This document shows positions 1 through 8,255 of a DNA stretch of 39,883 nucleotides, in pieces. Position 1 is the first letter of the stretch. Each line of letters begins with the position of its first letter. The stretch comes from Streptomyces sp. CT34 (GTDB lineage Bacteria > Actinomycetota > Actinomycetes > Streptomycetales > Streptomycetaceae): NCBI RefSeq assembly GCF_000805335.1, contig NZ_KN708638.1:4326172-4366054 (forward strand), read 5' to 3'. The translations under genes and the position numbers were made by a program. The notes beneath the pieces were generated by a model that was not told where the DNA came from, did not search any database, and was given only the letters and a program-made list of their open reading frames with translations.

Positions 1-15
1 TCCTGGGTGCTCCTG

Positions 16-49
16 CGTATCAGTGCTTCGGCCGTATCAGTGCTTCGGC
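16..49. repeat. Perfect 17-bp tandem duplication spanning a stop codon
   Basis: Positions 16-32 and 33-49 are identical 17-bp copies (CGTATCAGTGCTTCGGC). On the minus strand each copy encodes a Lys-His-stop. The PCu(A)C gene stops in the copy it meets first (37-39), and the spare stop lies at 20-22. It looks like a recent slippage duplication of the gene's last codons. Confidence 0.85.
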
Positions 50-507
50 GTGTAACCGGTGGCCTTCACCGGGACCTGCACCGTGATCGGGGCGGCGGTG
101 GCGAAGTGCAGCTTGATGGTGACCGTCTGGCCCTCGGCGGGCTTCTTCGACAGGCCCATGAACATCAGGTGGTTGCCGCCGGGGCCGAGCGTGAGCTCTC
201 CGTTGGCCGGCACCGGAAGGGAGTTGACCTGCTCCATCTTGTTGCCGACCGTCTTGTGGATCGTGATGTCCTTCGACAGGTCGCTGGTGACCGAGGTGAG
301 CTTGTCGGCGGTGCCGCCGCTGTTCTTGATCACGAAGTACGCGCCGGCCATGCTCTGGGTGACCGGCTGCGGCATGTACGGGTCGCTGACCTTGAGCTGG
401 GGTGCGGAGTCCCCGCCGCCGCACGCCGTCAGCGCGAGGCCGGCGGTGAGGGTGACGGCGGCGGTCAGGGCTATGCGGCGGTTGACGGGGGTGGTGCGGC
501 GGTTCAC
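37..507 (-). CDS. PCu(A)C-type periplasmic copper chaperone lipoprotein
   Basis: The 156-residue product has a signal peptide with lipobox LTAC (Cys29), so it is probably an anchored extracytoplasmic lipoprotein. The body matches the DUF461/PCu(A)C family, which binds Cu(I) through His and Met. The visible ligands are His84, Met91 and the HLMFM motif at 113-117; the 21-residue spacing from Met91 to His113 agrees with the family pattern. Family members deliver Cu(I) to cytochrome oxidase together with SCO1. The GTG start at 507 overlaps the TGA of the upstream SCO1 gene (504-506) as GTGA, implying translational coupling and settling the start. The stop codon lies in a 17-bp tandem duplication. 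Confidence 0.9.
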   Translation of the reverse strand: MNRRTTPVNRRIALTAAVTLTAGLALTACGGGDSAPQLKVSDPYMPQPVTQSMAGAYFVIKNSGGTADKLTSVTSDLSKDITIHKTVGNKMEQVNSLPVPANGELTLGPGGNHLMFMGLSKKPAEGQTVTIKLHFATAAPITVQVPVKATGYTPKH

Positions 508-1169
508 GGGTTCTGTCCCTTGATGATCTTCGGCAGTGCGGTGGTGTAGTTGTCGGAGGTGGCTTCCTGCATGCCCATCCAGTGGATCTTGTCGTCCTTG
601 GCGGAGCTCAGCAGGACCTGCGCGCCGTGCGTGGAGACGACATCGCCGTTCTTCTTGATGACCGGCTTCTCGATCCCGATGTTCACGCTCCGGGCGGCCT
701 TCTGGATGGTGTCGAACTTCCCGGTCAGGCCGATGAAGTCCTGGTCGATGCCGCCGAGCCACTTCTTGAGCTGGGCCGGGGTGTCGCGCTCCGGGTCGGA
801 GGTCACGAAGACCACCCGCAGATCGCTCTGTTCGGCCTTGGGCAGCTGCTTCACCGCGACCGCGATGTTGGCCATCGTCGTCGGGCAGACGTCCGGGCAG
901 TTGGTGTAGCCGAAGTAGATCAGCGTGGGATGACCCTTGGTCTTCTCCAGCAGGTCGTACGGCTTGCCGTCGGTGTCGGTCAGGGTGAGGTCCGGCTTCT
1001 CCATCGGGGAGTCGAGGGTGAGGATCGGCTTCGCCGTCGTACCGCCGGAGACCACGGCGGCGGGCTTGCCCGCGTCGCCGCTCCCGCAGGCGGTCAGGGT
1101 GAGCGCGGCGGTCGCCCCGAGGGCGGACAGCAGCAGGCTCCTTCTGCGCATCGCAGATGAGGTACGCAT
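504..1169 (-). CDS. SCO1/SenC family copper metallochaperone
   Basis: The 221-residue protein has an N-terminal signal and lipobox LTAC (Cys28), indicating an extracytoplasmic lipoprotein with a thioredoxin fold. The metal-binding CPDVCP motif (Cys91, Cys95) and the distal His181 (STHG) are all present, as in functional SCO proteins that insert copper into the CuA site of cytochrome c oxidase. The ATG at 1169 gives the full signal; an ATG at 1151 is the alternative. It is coupled to the PCu(A)C gene by a 4-bp overlap and lies about 200 bp downstream of ycnI, so the three probably act together in oxidase metallation. The upstream gap has pyrimidine-rich repeats but no clear operator. Confidence 0.92.
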   Translation of the reverse strand: MRTSSAMRRRSLLLSALGATAALTLTACGSGDAGKPAAVVSGGTTAKPILTLDSPMEKPDLTLTDTDGKPYDLLEKTKGHPTLIYFGYTNCPDVCPTTMANIAVAVKQLPKAEQSDLRVVFVTSDPERDTPAQLKKWLGGIDQDFIGLTGKFDTIQKAARSVNIGIEKPVIKKNGDVVSTHGAQVLLSSAKDDKIHWMGMQEATSDNYTTALPKIIKGQNP

Positions 1170-1371
1170 GACAGATATATCCCGTTTGTTCCAGTCGTTC
1201 CGTTAAGCCCGTTACTTCTGCTACTTCTGTTACTTCAGCGAATTCTGCTGGTTCTGCTGATGCTGCTCGTTCCGGGTTCGGTGCTTCCGCATCCGGGCGG
1301 ATGCCGGCGGGCGGGCCGGACCGGCGTGGCCCGGCCGCCGGTCCGGTTCCCGGTGGGGTGCGAGGCCGCGG

Positions 1372-2112
1372 TCAGGCGTTGCGGCGCCGGCCGGCGAGCA
1401 CGCCGAACGCGACCCCGACGATGCCGACGACGATCCCGGCGACGGCCAGCACCCGCGCCGTGGTGTCACTCGTGGACGCGTCCGCGGCCTCCGCGGTGGT
1501 GCCGCTCTTGGTGCCATTCTTGGTGTCGCCCGAACCCTGGCCGGTGCCGTCGGCGCCGGCCGCGGTGAGCTTGAGCACCGGCGCCGGGTTCTCCGGCTCC
1601 GGGCCGCCCGGCTTCGCCGGCTCGATCCAGCGCACGACCTCCTTGTTGTCGTACGTCTGGAGGGCCTTGAAGACCAGCTGGTCGGCGTCGTTCGGCAGTT
1701 GCCCCACGGAGAGCGGGAACTGCTGGAACTGGCCGGGCTCGATGCCCTTGCCGTCCGCGGTCCAAGTGATCTTCGAGGGCGCCTCGTTGATCTTCTCGCC
1801 CTCCATCTCGATCGGCTTGGCGAGCTTGGACTTGGTGATGTCGATCTTCCAGCCGGGCACCGGCTCCGGCATCACGGACGCCAGCGGGTGGTCGGTCGGC
1901 AGGGAGACCTCGACCTTGACGGTCGAGGCGTTGTCCTTCTCGTTGGGCACCTTGATGTCGACGGTGGCGAAGCCGCCCTTGGGGGCGGTGCCCGGCTGCA
2001 CGGTGACATGCGCGAAGGCCGGACCGGCGAGCAGCAGGACGGAGCCGGCGGCGATCGTGCCGACGACGGGGAGCCGGCGGACGACACGGCGCGACGACTG
2101 GGACTTGGACAT
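1372..2112 (-). CDS. ycnI: YcnI family (DUF1775) copper-binding membrane-anchored protein
   Basis: The product is 246 residues from the ATG at 2112, which is preceded by GGAG at good spacing; an in-frame ATG at 2127 has no ribosome site. The N-terminal signal ends PAFA, so mature protein would begin with the invariant His (His35, HVTVQPG) that coordinates copper in YcnI. A DUF1775 beta-sandwich domain runs to about residue 165. It is followed by a Ser/Thr/Asp-rich linker and one C-terminal membrane helix (about 218-240) ending in arginines. YcnI proteins are linked to copper homeostasis; position between a membrane protein and SCO1/PCu(A)C supports an extracytoplasmic copper-handling role. 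Confidence 0.9.
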   Translation of the reverse strand: MSKSQSSRRVVRRLPVVGTIAAGSVLLLAGPAFAHVTVQPGTAPKGGFATVDIKVPNEKDNASTVKVEVSLPTDHPLASVMPEPVPGWKIDITKSKLAKPIEMEGEKINEAPSKITWTADGKGIEPGQFQQFPLSVGQLPNDADQLVFKALQTYDNKEVVRWIEPAKPGGPEPENPAPVLKLTAAGADGTGQGSGDTKNGTKSGTTAEAADASTSDTTARVLAVAGIVVGIVGVAFGVLAGRRRNA

Positions 2113-2229
2113 GACGAAACGCTCCATGAGGACAGGAGGGAAATGGGGACGGTCGGTGTCCGGCCGGCGCGCGCCGACGCCGCGCCGGCCCGTCCTCCCC
2201 GGTCCTCCGGGAGCGTGCTGCGCGTGGCG

Positions 2230-3075
2230 TCAGGCCGCGAGGGCCAGGCAGGCCGGGGCGGGCGGTCCGCGCCTGACGACACTGTGGTGGAGCGCGGCAT
2301 CGCGCGGGCCGGGTTTGTCATCCCCGTACGAAAGGGGGGCGCGCAGCGCGTCGTCGTGCGCCGCGCCGAGTCCGGCCAGCAGCGCCCGTACGAGGGTGAG
2401 CGCCCAGCGCAGCGCGCCGACCAGCGCCTGTGCCGCGACCTCCCGCGCCGCCGGGGCCGACAGCCGCACCAGCCGCCACAGCGCGGCCTCGCCCCGCCGC
2501 AGCAGCCAGCCGAGCGCGAGCGCGGCGAGCAGATGCCCCAGCAGCATGGGCAGCGACGGCGCCAGACAGTGCGACATCGTCCAGGCGCCGCCCGCGCCAC
2601 CGCTCATGGCATGCCCGCCGGAGCCCGTCAGCCCGGCCGCCGTGGCCATGTCCAGGCCGCCGGGGCCGAGCAGCCGCCGGGCCCCGCCGCCGTCCAGGCG
2701 TACGCCGCCGAGCCCGCACGTCATGTGCCGGGCCAGCGCGACGGCCGTCGCGTCGGAGACACCGGCGGGCCGCGCCGCCATGGGGTGCTGCCCCATCGCG
2801 AACAGCGAGTGCAGCGCCAGCTGTCCCACCGCGAGTCCGGCCGCGATCCCCGGCAGCGAGCGTTCCCGCCCGGCCAACGGGGCCGCCACCGCGAACACCG
2901 CGGCGCAGGCCAGGCCCAGCGTCCACAGCGGAACGGCGGCGAACGAGGCGGCCATGTGCCCGGCAGCGGACAGCACGACGCAGACCGCGGTGAACACCGC
3001 GGCCCTCAGCAGCCGCAGATCGGCGGCAGCGCGCGCGGTGGGGGCGGGCGGGGCAGTCATGGCGGGCGCCATCAT
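2230..3075 (-). CDS. Polytopic membrane protein of the copper cluster, function unknown
   Basis: The 281-residue protein has several hydrophobic stretches, including residues about 25-75 and 80-100 and a segment around the middle rich in His and Met (GHMAAS, AMGQHPMAA, HAMSGG, MSHC). I do not recognise a named family. The His/Met content and position directly upstream of ycnI on the same strand suggest copper handling, by inference only. The ATG at 3075 is preceded by AAGGG; ATGs at 3072 and 3060 are alternatives. About 117 bp separate it from ycnI. Confidence 0.75.
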   Translation of the reverse strand: MMAPAMTAPPAPTARAAADLRLLRAAVFTAVCVVLSAAGHMAASFAAVPLWTLGLACAAVFAVAAPLAGRERSLPGIAAGLAVGQLALHSLFAMGQHPMAARPAGVSDATAVALARHMTCGLGGVRLDGGGARRLLGPGGLDMATAAGLTGSGGHAMSGGAGGAWTMSHCLAPSLPMLLGHLLAALALGWLLRRGEAALWRLVRLSAPAAREVAAQALVGALRWALTLVRALLAGLGAAHDDALRAPLSYGDDKPGPRDAALHHSVVRRGPPAPACLALAA

Positions 3076-3330
3076 CCCACTGCCCTTATCCACCGCCTAC
3101 GGCAGGGTTTCCACCACCTACGGCACGGCACCGCTCACGGGGGCGCCCGCCGGGGCGTCGAGGGCGTCCGCCAGGGCGCGCGACGGCGCGCACGCGGCGC
3201 CTCGCCTACACCTATGCGCTCACCTTTCGCATCCGCCGAATGAGCGGCATCACGTCCCGGACATGCTTACGGACCTTGCGGCGCGGCAATAGGTATCGGT
3301 ATGTCGAGCCGTGCCCAGGAGGCTGGAGCG

Positions 3331-3828
3331 ATGAGCATCTGGTGGACCCTCCATCTGCGGCGTGAGGCCGCGAGTGTGCCGCTCGCCCGTCGTCTGCTGC
3401 TGGGCACGATGGAGACGGCCGGCGTCGACCCGGACATCAGCTACGACCTGTCGGTCGCCCTCTCCGAAGCCTGTGCGAACGCCGTCGAGCACGGTGGCGA
3501 CGCCACCACCGACGACTACCGCGTCACCGCCTACATCGACGGCGACACCTGCCGCATCGAAGTCACCGACTCCGGACCGGGCTTCCGCCGCACCGCCCCT
3601 CCCCATACCGTTCCCCATACCGCGACGGACCGCGCTCTGACGCCGGCTCCCGTCCCCACCCCCGCGCAGGCCCCCGCGTTCGCCGAGGACGGCCGGGGGC
3701 TTTTTCTGATCGAAGCCCTCACCGACCACGTCCAGTACCGCAACCGCACGGGCAGACGCGGCGCCGTGGTCAGCTTCGACAAGATCCTCAAGTGGCGCGA
3801 GGGCGCGGCGCTGCCGATGGCGTCGTGA
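3331..3828 (+). CDS. RsbW-like ATP-binding regulatory protein (anti-sigma kinase family)
   Basis: The 165-residue protein is a lone GHKL ATPase domain of the HATPase_c_2 type. The N-box is SEACANAVEHG (45-55), the G1 box is DSGPGF (80-85) and the G2 region is GRGLFL (121-126). A Pro/Thr-rich insert sits between G1 and G2. Such proteins bind or phosphorylate sigma or anti-anti-sigma partners in partner-switching networks; Streptomyces encode dozens and the target cannot be read here. The ATG at 3331 has AGGAGG eight bases upstream and is preferred to the ATG at 3301. No anti-anti-sigma gene is adjacent. Confidence 0.88.
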   Translation: MSIWWTLHLRREAASVPLARRLLLGTMETAGVDPDISYDLSVALSEACANAVEHGGDATTDDYRVTAYIDGDTCRIEVTDSGPGFRRTAPPHTVPHTATDRALTPAPVPTPAQAPAFAEDGRGLFLIEALTDHVQYRNRTGRRGAVVSFDKILKWREGAALPMAS

Positions 3829-4033
3829 GGGGCCTTCGCCCGTAGCCGTGAGGGCGCCGCCGCGGGTGGTCCGCGGGCGGCGCCTTGTGTATGGACGAGC
3901 GCGGTGCGCGCGCCCTGCCCCGCCCCACCCGGCACGTACTTGCGGCACCCCCTGTTCCATCCGTCGCTCTCTGCTCCACCAGGTGCTCCCTGTTCCACCG
4001 GTCACACCCGCCACACCCGGCCACATCCTTGTC

Positions 4034-4084
4034 GATACGTCTATGCATCGGATACGTTCGTGCATCGGATACGTTTGTGTATCG
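4034..4084. promoter_or_regulatory. Three tandem 17-bp operator-like repeats upstream of tetR
   Basis: Three head-to-tail 17-bp units lie at 4034-4050, 4051-4067 and 4068-4084, all reading GATACGT followed by a variable centre and TCG. The third forms CGATAC-N6-GTATCG, a perfect 6-bp inverted repeat (4067-4084). The array is unusually A+T-rich for this genome and ends 25 bp before the start of the tetR gene. It is a good candidate for autoregulatory binding by that TetR protein and control of the three-gene operon. Confidence 0.65.
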
Positions 4085-4108
4085 AACGCCGGACGAGGAC
4101 GGGTCCCG

Positions 4109-4771
4109 ATGCCGACAACCCCTGAGCAGGCGAGCGTGCGGCTGGCCGCTCCGCAGCGTGTCACCGCCCGCCGCGGGCGGACCCGGCGGCGGCTGCTGGA
4201 CGCCGCGCTGGAGGTGTTCGCCGAGACCGGCTTCGGGCGGTCCACCGTCGAGCAGATCTGCGAGCGGGCGGGTTTCACGCGCGGTGCGTTCTACTCCAAC
4301 TTCGTCTCGCTGGACGAGCTGTTCCTCGCCATGTGGGAGGAGCGTTCGGCGCGGCTGCTCGACGACCTGCGGGCCGCGCTGGCGGAGGTCCCGTCGGCGA
4401 CGCCGCGGGAAGCGGTGCGGGCGGCGCTGGCGGCGATACCGGTCGAGGACGCCTGGTACCGGGTCTCGGCGGAGTTCACCGCGCACGCGCTGCGGAATCC
4501 GTCCCTCCGCCATGTCGTGGTCGCCCGTGAACAGGCCATCCAGGACACCGTTCTGCCGGTGGTGGTGGCCGCGCTGGAGCGGGCCGGCCGCCGGGTCGCC
4601 GATCCGGCCGCGCTCGGCCACGCCCTGGTCGCCGTCCACGACGGGACCGCCGTACAGGTCCTGTTGGAGCCGGACGAGAAGCGTGTCCGTGAGCGCCGTG
4701 CCGCGCTCTTCCTCAACGTGCTGGATGCCTACAGCACGCCCGTATCTCCTGACCGACCGCCCACCACGTAG
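4109..4771 (+). CDS. TetR family transcriptional regulator
   Basis: The 220-residue protein has an N-terminal TetR helix-turn-helix at about residues 28-75 (AGFTRGAFYSNF is the recognition-helix region), preceded by an Arg-rich arm, and a helical ligand-binding C-terminus of unknown ligand. The ATG at 4109 has GGACGAGGACGGG just upstream. The reading frame stays open further upstream, but that extension runs through the operator repeats and is not protein-like. It is first in an operon with the flavoprotein (27 bp downstream) and the SDR, so it probably senses a substrate or intermediate of their pathway and represses its own operon through the repeats at 4034-4084. Confidence 0.9.
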   Translation: MPTTPEQASVRLAAPQRVTARRGRTRRRLLDAALEVFAETGFGRSTVEQICERAGFTRGAFYSNFVSLDELFLAMWEERSARLLDDLRAALAEVPSATPREAVRAALAAIPVEDAWYRVSAEFTAHALRNPSLRHVVVAREQAIQDTVLPVVVAALERAGRRVADPAALGHALVAVHDGTAVQVLLEPDEKRVRERRAALFLNVLDAYSTPVSPDRPPTT

Positions 4772-4798
4772 CCGCTGCCACCTTCCTGAGGAGCCGTC

Positions 4799-6460
4799 AT
4801 GAGCGACGACGCCGATGTCATCGTCGTAGGAGCCGGGCTCGCCGGCCTGGTCGCGACGTACGAACTCACCCGCGCGGGGCGCCGGGTGATCGTCGTCGAC
4901 CAGGAGAGCGAGGCCAATCTGGGCGGCCAGGCGTTCTGGTCGCTGGGCGGGCTGTTCCTGGTGAACAGCCCGGAGCAGCGGCGGGTGGGCATCCGGGACT
5001 CCCAGGAGCTGGCGCTGGCCGACTGGCTGGACTCGGCGGGCTTCGACCGCGAGCGCGAGGACCACTGGCCGCGCCAATGGGCCCACGCCTACGTGGACTT
5101 CACCGCCGGGGAGAAGCGCGACTACCTGTACCGGCTCGGGCTGCGGGTGACGCCGACCGTCGGCTGGGCCGAGCGCGGCGCGGGCACCGCGACCGGGCAC
5201 GGCAACTCCGTCCCCCGCTTCCACCTCACGTGGGGGACCGGGCCCGAGGTCGTCCGGGTGTTCGCCGAGCCGGTGCGGGCGGCGGCCGAGCGCGGGCTGG
5301 TGGTCTTCCGGCACCGGCACCGGGTCGACGAACTGATCGTGGAGGACGGGGCCGCCGTCGGGGTGCGCGGGACGACGCTGGTGCCCTCGGCCGAGCCGCG
5401 CGGGGTGGCGTCGTCGCGGGAGGCGGTGGGCGAGTTCGCGTTGCGGGCGCAGGCGGTGGTGGTCACCTCCGGTGGTATCGGTGGCAATCACGAACTCGTG
5501 CGGAAGAACTGGCCGGTGGACCGGGTCGGGCCGGCGCCGAAGGCGATGATCACCGGGGTGCCCGCCTACGTGGACGGGCGGATGCTGGAGATCACCGAGG
5601 GCGCCGGCGGCTCGATCGTCAACCGCGACCGGATGTGGCACTACACCGAGGGCATCAAGAACTGGGACCCGGTCTGGCCCGACCACGCCATCCGGATCCT
5701 CCCCGGACCGTCGTCCCTGTGGCTGGACGCGACCGGGCGGCGGCTGCCCGCCCCGCTCTTCCCCGGGCACGACACGCTCGCCACCCTGCGCCACATCGTG
5801 CACACCGGGCACGACCACACCTGGTTCATCCTGACCCGCTCCATCGTGGAGAAGGAGTTCGCGCTGTCGGGGTCCGAGCAGAACCCGGACATCACCGGCA
5901 AGGACCTCAAGCTCGCGCTGTCGCGGGTGAAGAAGGGCGCACCGGGACCCGTCCAGGCGTTCCTCGACCGGGGCGAGGACTTCGTCGTACGGCGCACCCT
6001 GCGCGAGCTGGTCGCCGGGATGAACGCGCTGGAGCCCGCAACGCCCGTGGATTTCACGCGGGTTGAGGGGGAGGTGACGGCCCGCGACCGGGAGGTGGGG
6101 CACGCCTTCTCCAAGGACCTCCAGCTGATGGCGGTGCACAACGCGCGGGCGTACTGGCCGGACCGGCTCGCCCGGGTCGCCAGACCGCACCGTCTGCTCG
6201 ATCCGGCGCACGGCCCGCTGATCGCGGTACGGCTGCATCTGCTGACCCGCAAGACGCTGGGCGGACTGGAGACCACCCTCGAATCCCAGGTGGTGCGCCC
6301 GGACGGGTCGGTCTTCGACGGGCTGTACGCGGCGGGCGAGGTCGCCGGCTTCGGCGGCGGCGGGGTGCACGGCTACAACGCGCTGGAGGGCACCTTCCTG
6401 GGCGGCTGCATCTTCTCCGGCCGGGCGGCGGGGCGCGCGCTGGCCCGGAGCCTGGCGTGA
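4799..6460 (+). CDS. FAD-binding dehydrogenase, 3-ketosteroid dehydrogenase/fumarate reductase superfamily
   Basis: The 553-residue flavoprotein begins with a Rossmann FAD motif (VIVVGAGLAGL, about 7-17) and a glutamate/aspartate-containing second strand (VIVVDQE). It ends with the family's second FAD contact region, AAGEVAGFGGGGVHGYNA (about 513-530). Length and layout match the putative FAD-binding dehydrogenase group related to 3-oxosteroid 1-dehydrogenases. The likely reaction is desaturation of a ketosteroid-like or other enone-forming substrate, but the substrate is not readable. The ATG at 4799 follows TGAGGAGCCGTC, a strong ribosome site. It overlaps the SDR gene by four bases, so the two enzymes are probably made together. 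It is soluble, with no signal peptide. Confidence 0.88.
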   Translation: MSDDADVIVVGAGLAGLVATYELTRAGRRVIVVDQESEANLGGQAFWSLGGLFLVNSPEQRRVGIRDSQELALADWLDSAGFDREREDHWPRQWAHAYVDFTAGEKRDYLYRLGLRVTPTVGWAERGAGTATGHGNSVPRFHLTWGTGPEVVRVFAEPVRAAAERGLVVFRHRHRVDELIVEDGAAVGVRGTTLVPSAEPRGVASSREAVGEFALRAQAVVVTSGGIGGNHELVRKNWPVDRVGPAPKAMITGVPAYVDGRMLEITEGAGGSIVNRDRMWHYTEGIKNWDPVWPDHAIRILPGPSSLWLDATGRRLPAPLFPGHDTLATLRHIVHTGHDHTWFILTRSIVEKEFALSGSEQNPDITGKDLKLALSRVKKGAPGPVQAFLDRGEDFVVRRTLRELVAGMNALEPATPVDFTRVEGEVTARDREVGHAFSKDLQLMAVHNARAYWPDRLARVARPHRLLDPAHGPLIAVRLHLLTRKTLGGLETTLESQVVRPDGSVFDGLYAAGEVAGFGGGGVHGYNALEGTFLGGCIFSGRAAGRALARSLA

Positions 6461-7269
6461 CCGGGGCGCCGGCGGCCGGCCGGACCGCGCTGGTGACGGG
6501 CGCCTCCTCCGGGATCGGGGCGGCGGTGGTGGCGGCGCTGGTCGCCCGCGGCTACCGCGTGCTGGGGACCAGCCGCGACCCGGCGGCGGTCCGCGCGCCC
6601 GTCCCCGGTGTCTCCTACCTCGCGCTGGACCTCACCGACGAGGCCGCCATCGAGGCGTGCGCCGCCGCCGCGGGCCCGGTCGACGTACTGGTCAACAACG
6701 CCGGCGAGAGCCAGAGCGGCCCCTTCGAGGAGCTGCCCATGGCGGCGGTGCGGCGGCTCTTCGAGCTGAACGTCTTCGGCGCGGTGCGGCTCAGCCAGCT
6801 GGTACTGCCCGGCATGCGGGAGCACGGTTTCGGCCGGGTGGTCATGGTCGGCTCGATGCTGGCCAGCTTCCCGCTCGCCTACCGCTCCTCGTACGTGGCG
6901 TCCAAGGCCGCCCTCAAGGGTTTCGCGAGCGCCGCCCGACGCGAGGTCGCCCCGTACGGCGTGGCCGTCACCACCGTCGAACCGGGGTCGATCGCCACCG
7001 GCATCAGCGAGCGGCGGACCCAGTACCTCGCCGCCGATTCGCCGTTCGCGGACGACTGCCGGACGATGCTGGCCGCCCTGAACGCCAACGAGGCGAACGG
7101 GATCCCGCCCGCCAGGGTCGCCGCGACCGTCCTCAAGGCGATCGAGGCCGCCCGCCCGAAGCCGCACTACGCGGTCGGCAGCAACGCCCCCGTGGTCTTC
7201 CTGCTCCGCCGGCTGCTGTCCGACGGGGCGGTGGAGCGGATGGTGGCGCGGCGGCACGGGCTGCGCTGA
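6457..7269 (+). CDS. Short-chain dehydrogenase/reductase (SDR family)
   Basis: This is a classical SDR of 270 residues. The cofactor motif TGASSGIG is at 14-21, NNAG at 80-83, and the catalytic set is Ser133, Tyr146 and Lys150 (YVASK). A loop arginine pattern (TSRD after the second strand) suggests NADP(H), though this is only inference. The GTG start at 6457 overlaps the TGA of the flavoprotein gene (GTGA), indicating coupling. It probably oxidises or reduces a hydroxyl/keto group on the same compound handled by the flavoprotein. No terminator with a clear T-run follows. Confidence 0.92.
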   Translation: MTGAPAAGRTALVTGASSGIGAAVVAALVARGYRVLGTSRDPAAVRAPVPGVSYLALDLTDEAAIEACAAAAGPVDVLVNNAGESQSGPFEELPMAAVRRLFELNVFGAVRLSQLVLPGMREHGFGRVVMVGSMLASFPLAYRSSYVASKAALKGFASAARREVAPYGVAVTTVEPGSIATGISERRTQYLAADSPFADDCRTMLAALNANEANGIPPARVAATVLKAIEAARPKPHYAVGSNAPVVFLLRRLLSDGAVERMVARRHGLR

Positions 7270-7599
7270 GCGGCGGCGGGACGGCCGGCGGGCGGTCCGC
7301 GGCGGCACGTCGGGCTGCGGGTGCCGCCGTACCGCGCCGGTCGCCCCTGCCAGGCCGGGCGGACATCGGCAACCCGGGAGATCACGGGCATGTCCGGAAA
7401 TCGCCCTTGAAAGCTGGTGGGCAGCGCGGTCTCGTGGTGGGAGGACCTCCCCCGCGGCGTCCCCTTGCCCAGCGAGACCAGCGCGCACCAGAGTTAACGC
7501 GAACTTGCTCGCGTTAACCTTTGTCGGACAATACTTGGCCAGAACCCGCACTGCAATCCGCACTACGGACCGCACCACGCACCGCACAACGGAGCCGCC
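7270..7599. other. Intergenic region between the SDR gene and the second tetR
   Basis: No convincing gene is visible in these 330 bases. A weak long-range stem (GGTCTCG 7428-7434 with CGAGACC 7473-7479) could help end the upstream operon. The right half holds the perfect inverted repeat at 7493-7518 and must contain the promoter of the second tetR gene. Confidence 0.6.
7493..7518. promoter_or_regulatory. Perfect 10-bp inverted repeat, probable TetR operator
   Basis: GTTAACGCGA (7493-7502) and TCGCGTTAAC (7509-7518) are perfect inverted copies around six bases. The site lies about 80 bp before the GTG start of the TetR gene at 7600. Because no divergent gene is present, autoregulation of that tetR is the simplest reading; the regulator may also act on unlinked genes. 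Confidence 0.7.
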
Positions 7600-8223
7600 G
7601 TGACGACCGCGCACCACTCCCCGGGCGAGACCCGCCCCGGAGGCCGGACGGCCCGCACCCGCCAGGCCGTACTCGCCGCGGTCTTCGCGGAGTTGGGCGA
7701 GGGCGGCTTCGCCACGCTCACCATGGAGCGGGTCGCCCAGCGCTCGGGGGTCCACCTCGCGACGCTCTACCGCCGGTGGCGCGGCGTCGAGGGACTGGTC
7801 TGCGAATTGCTCACCGATCTGAGCGGGAGCGTGCCGCTGCCGGACACCGGGACCCTCCCCGGCGATCTGCACGCCCTGGCCCGCGCGATAGCGGGGTTCT
7901 ACGGGGATCCCCGGATGCGCAGCCTGATCGAGGCGGTGGTCGCCGCCGCGGCCCGCGACCCGCAGGCGGCCACCGCGCTGCGCACCTTCTTCGACGAGCG
8001 GCTGGTGCTGGCCGGCGCGATGGTGCAGCGCGGCATCGCCCGCGGCGAACTGCCCGCGGACACCGACCCGAAGGCCGTGATGGCGGCCCTCGGCGCGCCC
8101 TTCTACTACCGGATCCTGATCGAACGCCACCCCGTGGACCCCGACCTCGCGGAGTCCGCGGCCACCGCCGCCTGGGCGGCGGCACAGGCGGGCGCGTACC
8201 GCACGAAGACGAACGGCGCGTAA
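7600..8223 (+). CDS. TetR family transcriptional regulator (TetR_C_11-like C-terminus)
   Basis: The 207-residue protein has a TetR helix-turn-helix at about residues 20-66, with the motif RSGVHLATLYRRW in the recognition region. The C-terminal half resembles the TetR_C_11 type, with LIEAVVAAAARDP and ending in an Ala-rich helix. The GTG at 7600 follows GGAG at suitable spacing. It is monocistronic: the stop codon lies inside a 13-bp stem that probably ends transcription, and the next gene is convergent. The inverted repeat at 7493-7518 is its probable binding site. Ligand and regulon are unknown. Confidence 0.88.
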   Translation: MTTAHHSPGETRPGGRTARTRQAVLAAVFAELGEGGFATLTMERVAQRSGVHLATLYRRWRGVEGLVCELLTDLSGSVPLPDTGTLPGDLHALARAIAGFYGDPRMRSLIEAVVAAAARDPQAATALRTFFDERLVLAGAMVQRGIARGELPADTDPKAVMAALGAPFYYRILIERHPVDPDLAESAATAAWAAAQAGAYRTKTNGA

Positions 8224-8244
8224 GGGGCGGGCCCCTTACGCGCC
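8215..8244. terminator. Bidirectional hairpin between convergent tetR and pepP
   Basis: GGCGCGTAAGGGG (8215-8227) and CCCCTTACGCGCC (8232-8244) form a perfect 13-bp stem with a four-base loop. The stem contains the tetR stop codon (8221-8223) and ends 11 bases before the pepP stop. There is no T-run, as is common for Streptomyces terminators. Confidence 0.75.
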
Positions 8245-8255
8245 GCATGGCGGTC

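Noticed and set aside
4034..4084. Three short direct repeats that might suggest a CRISPR array
   Set aside because: The 17-bp units are contiguous with no spacers and lie directly before a tetR gene; they are operator-like.
3788..6370. An 860-codon open frame on the minus strand opposite tetR and the flavoprotein gene
   Set aside because: The composition is Arg/Pro/Gly-rich and shows no known motif, while the plus strand carries full TetR and FAD-binding signatures.
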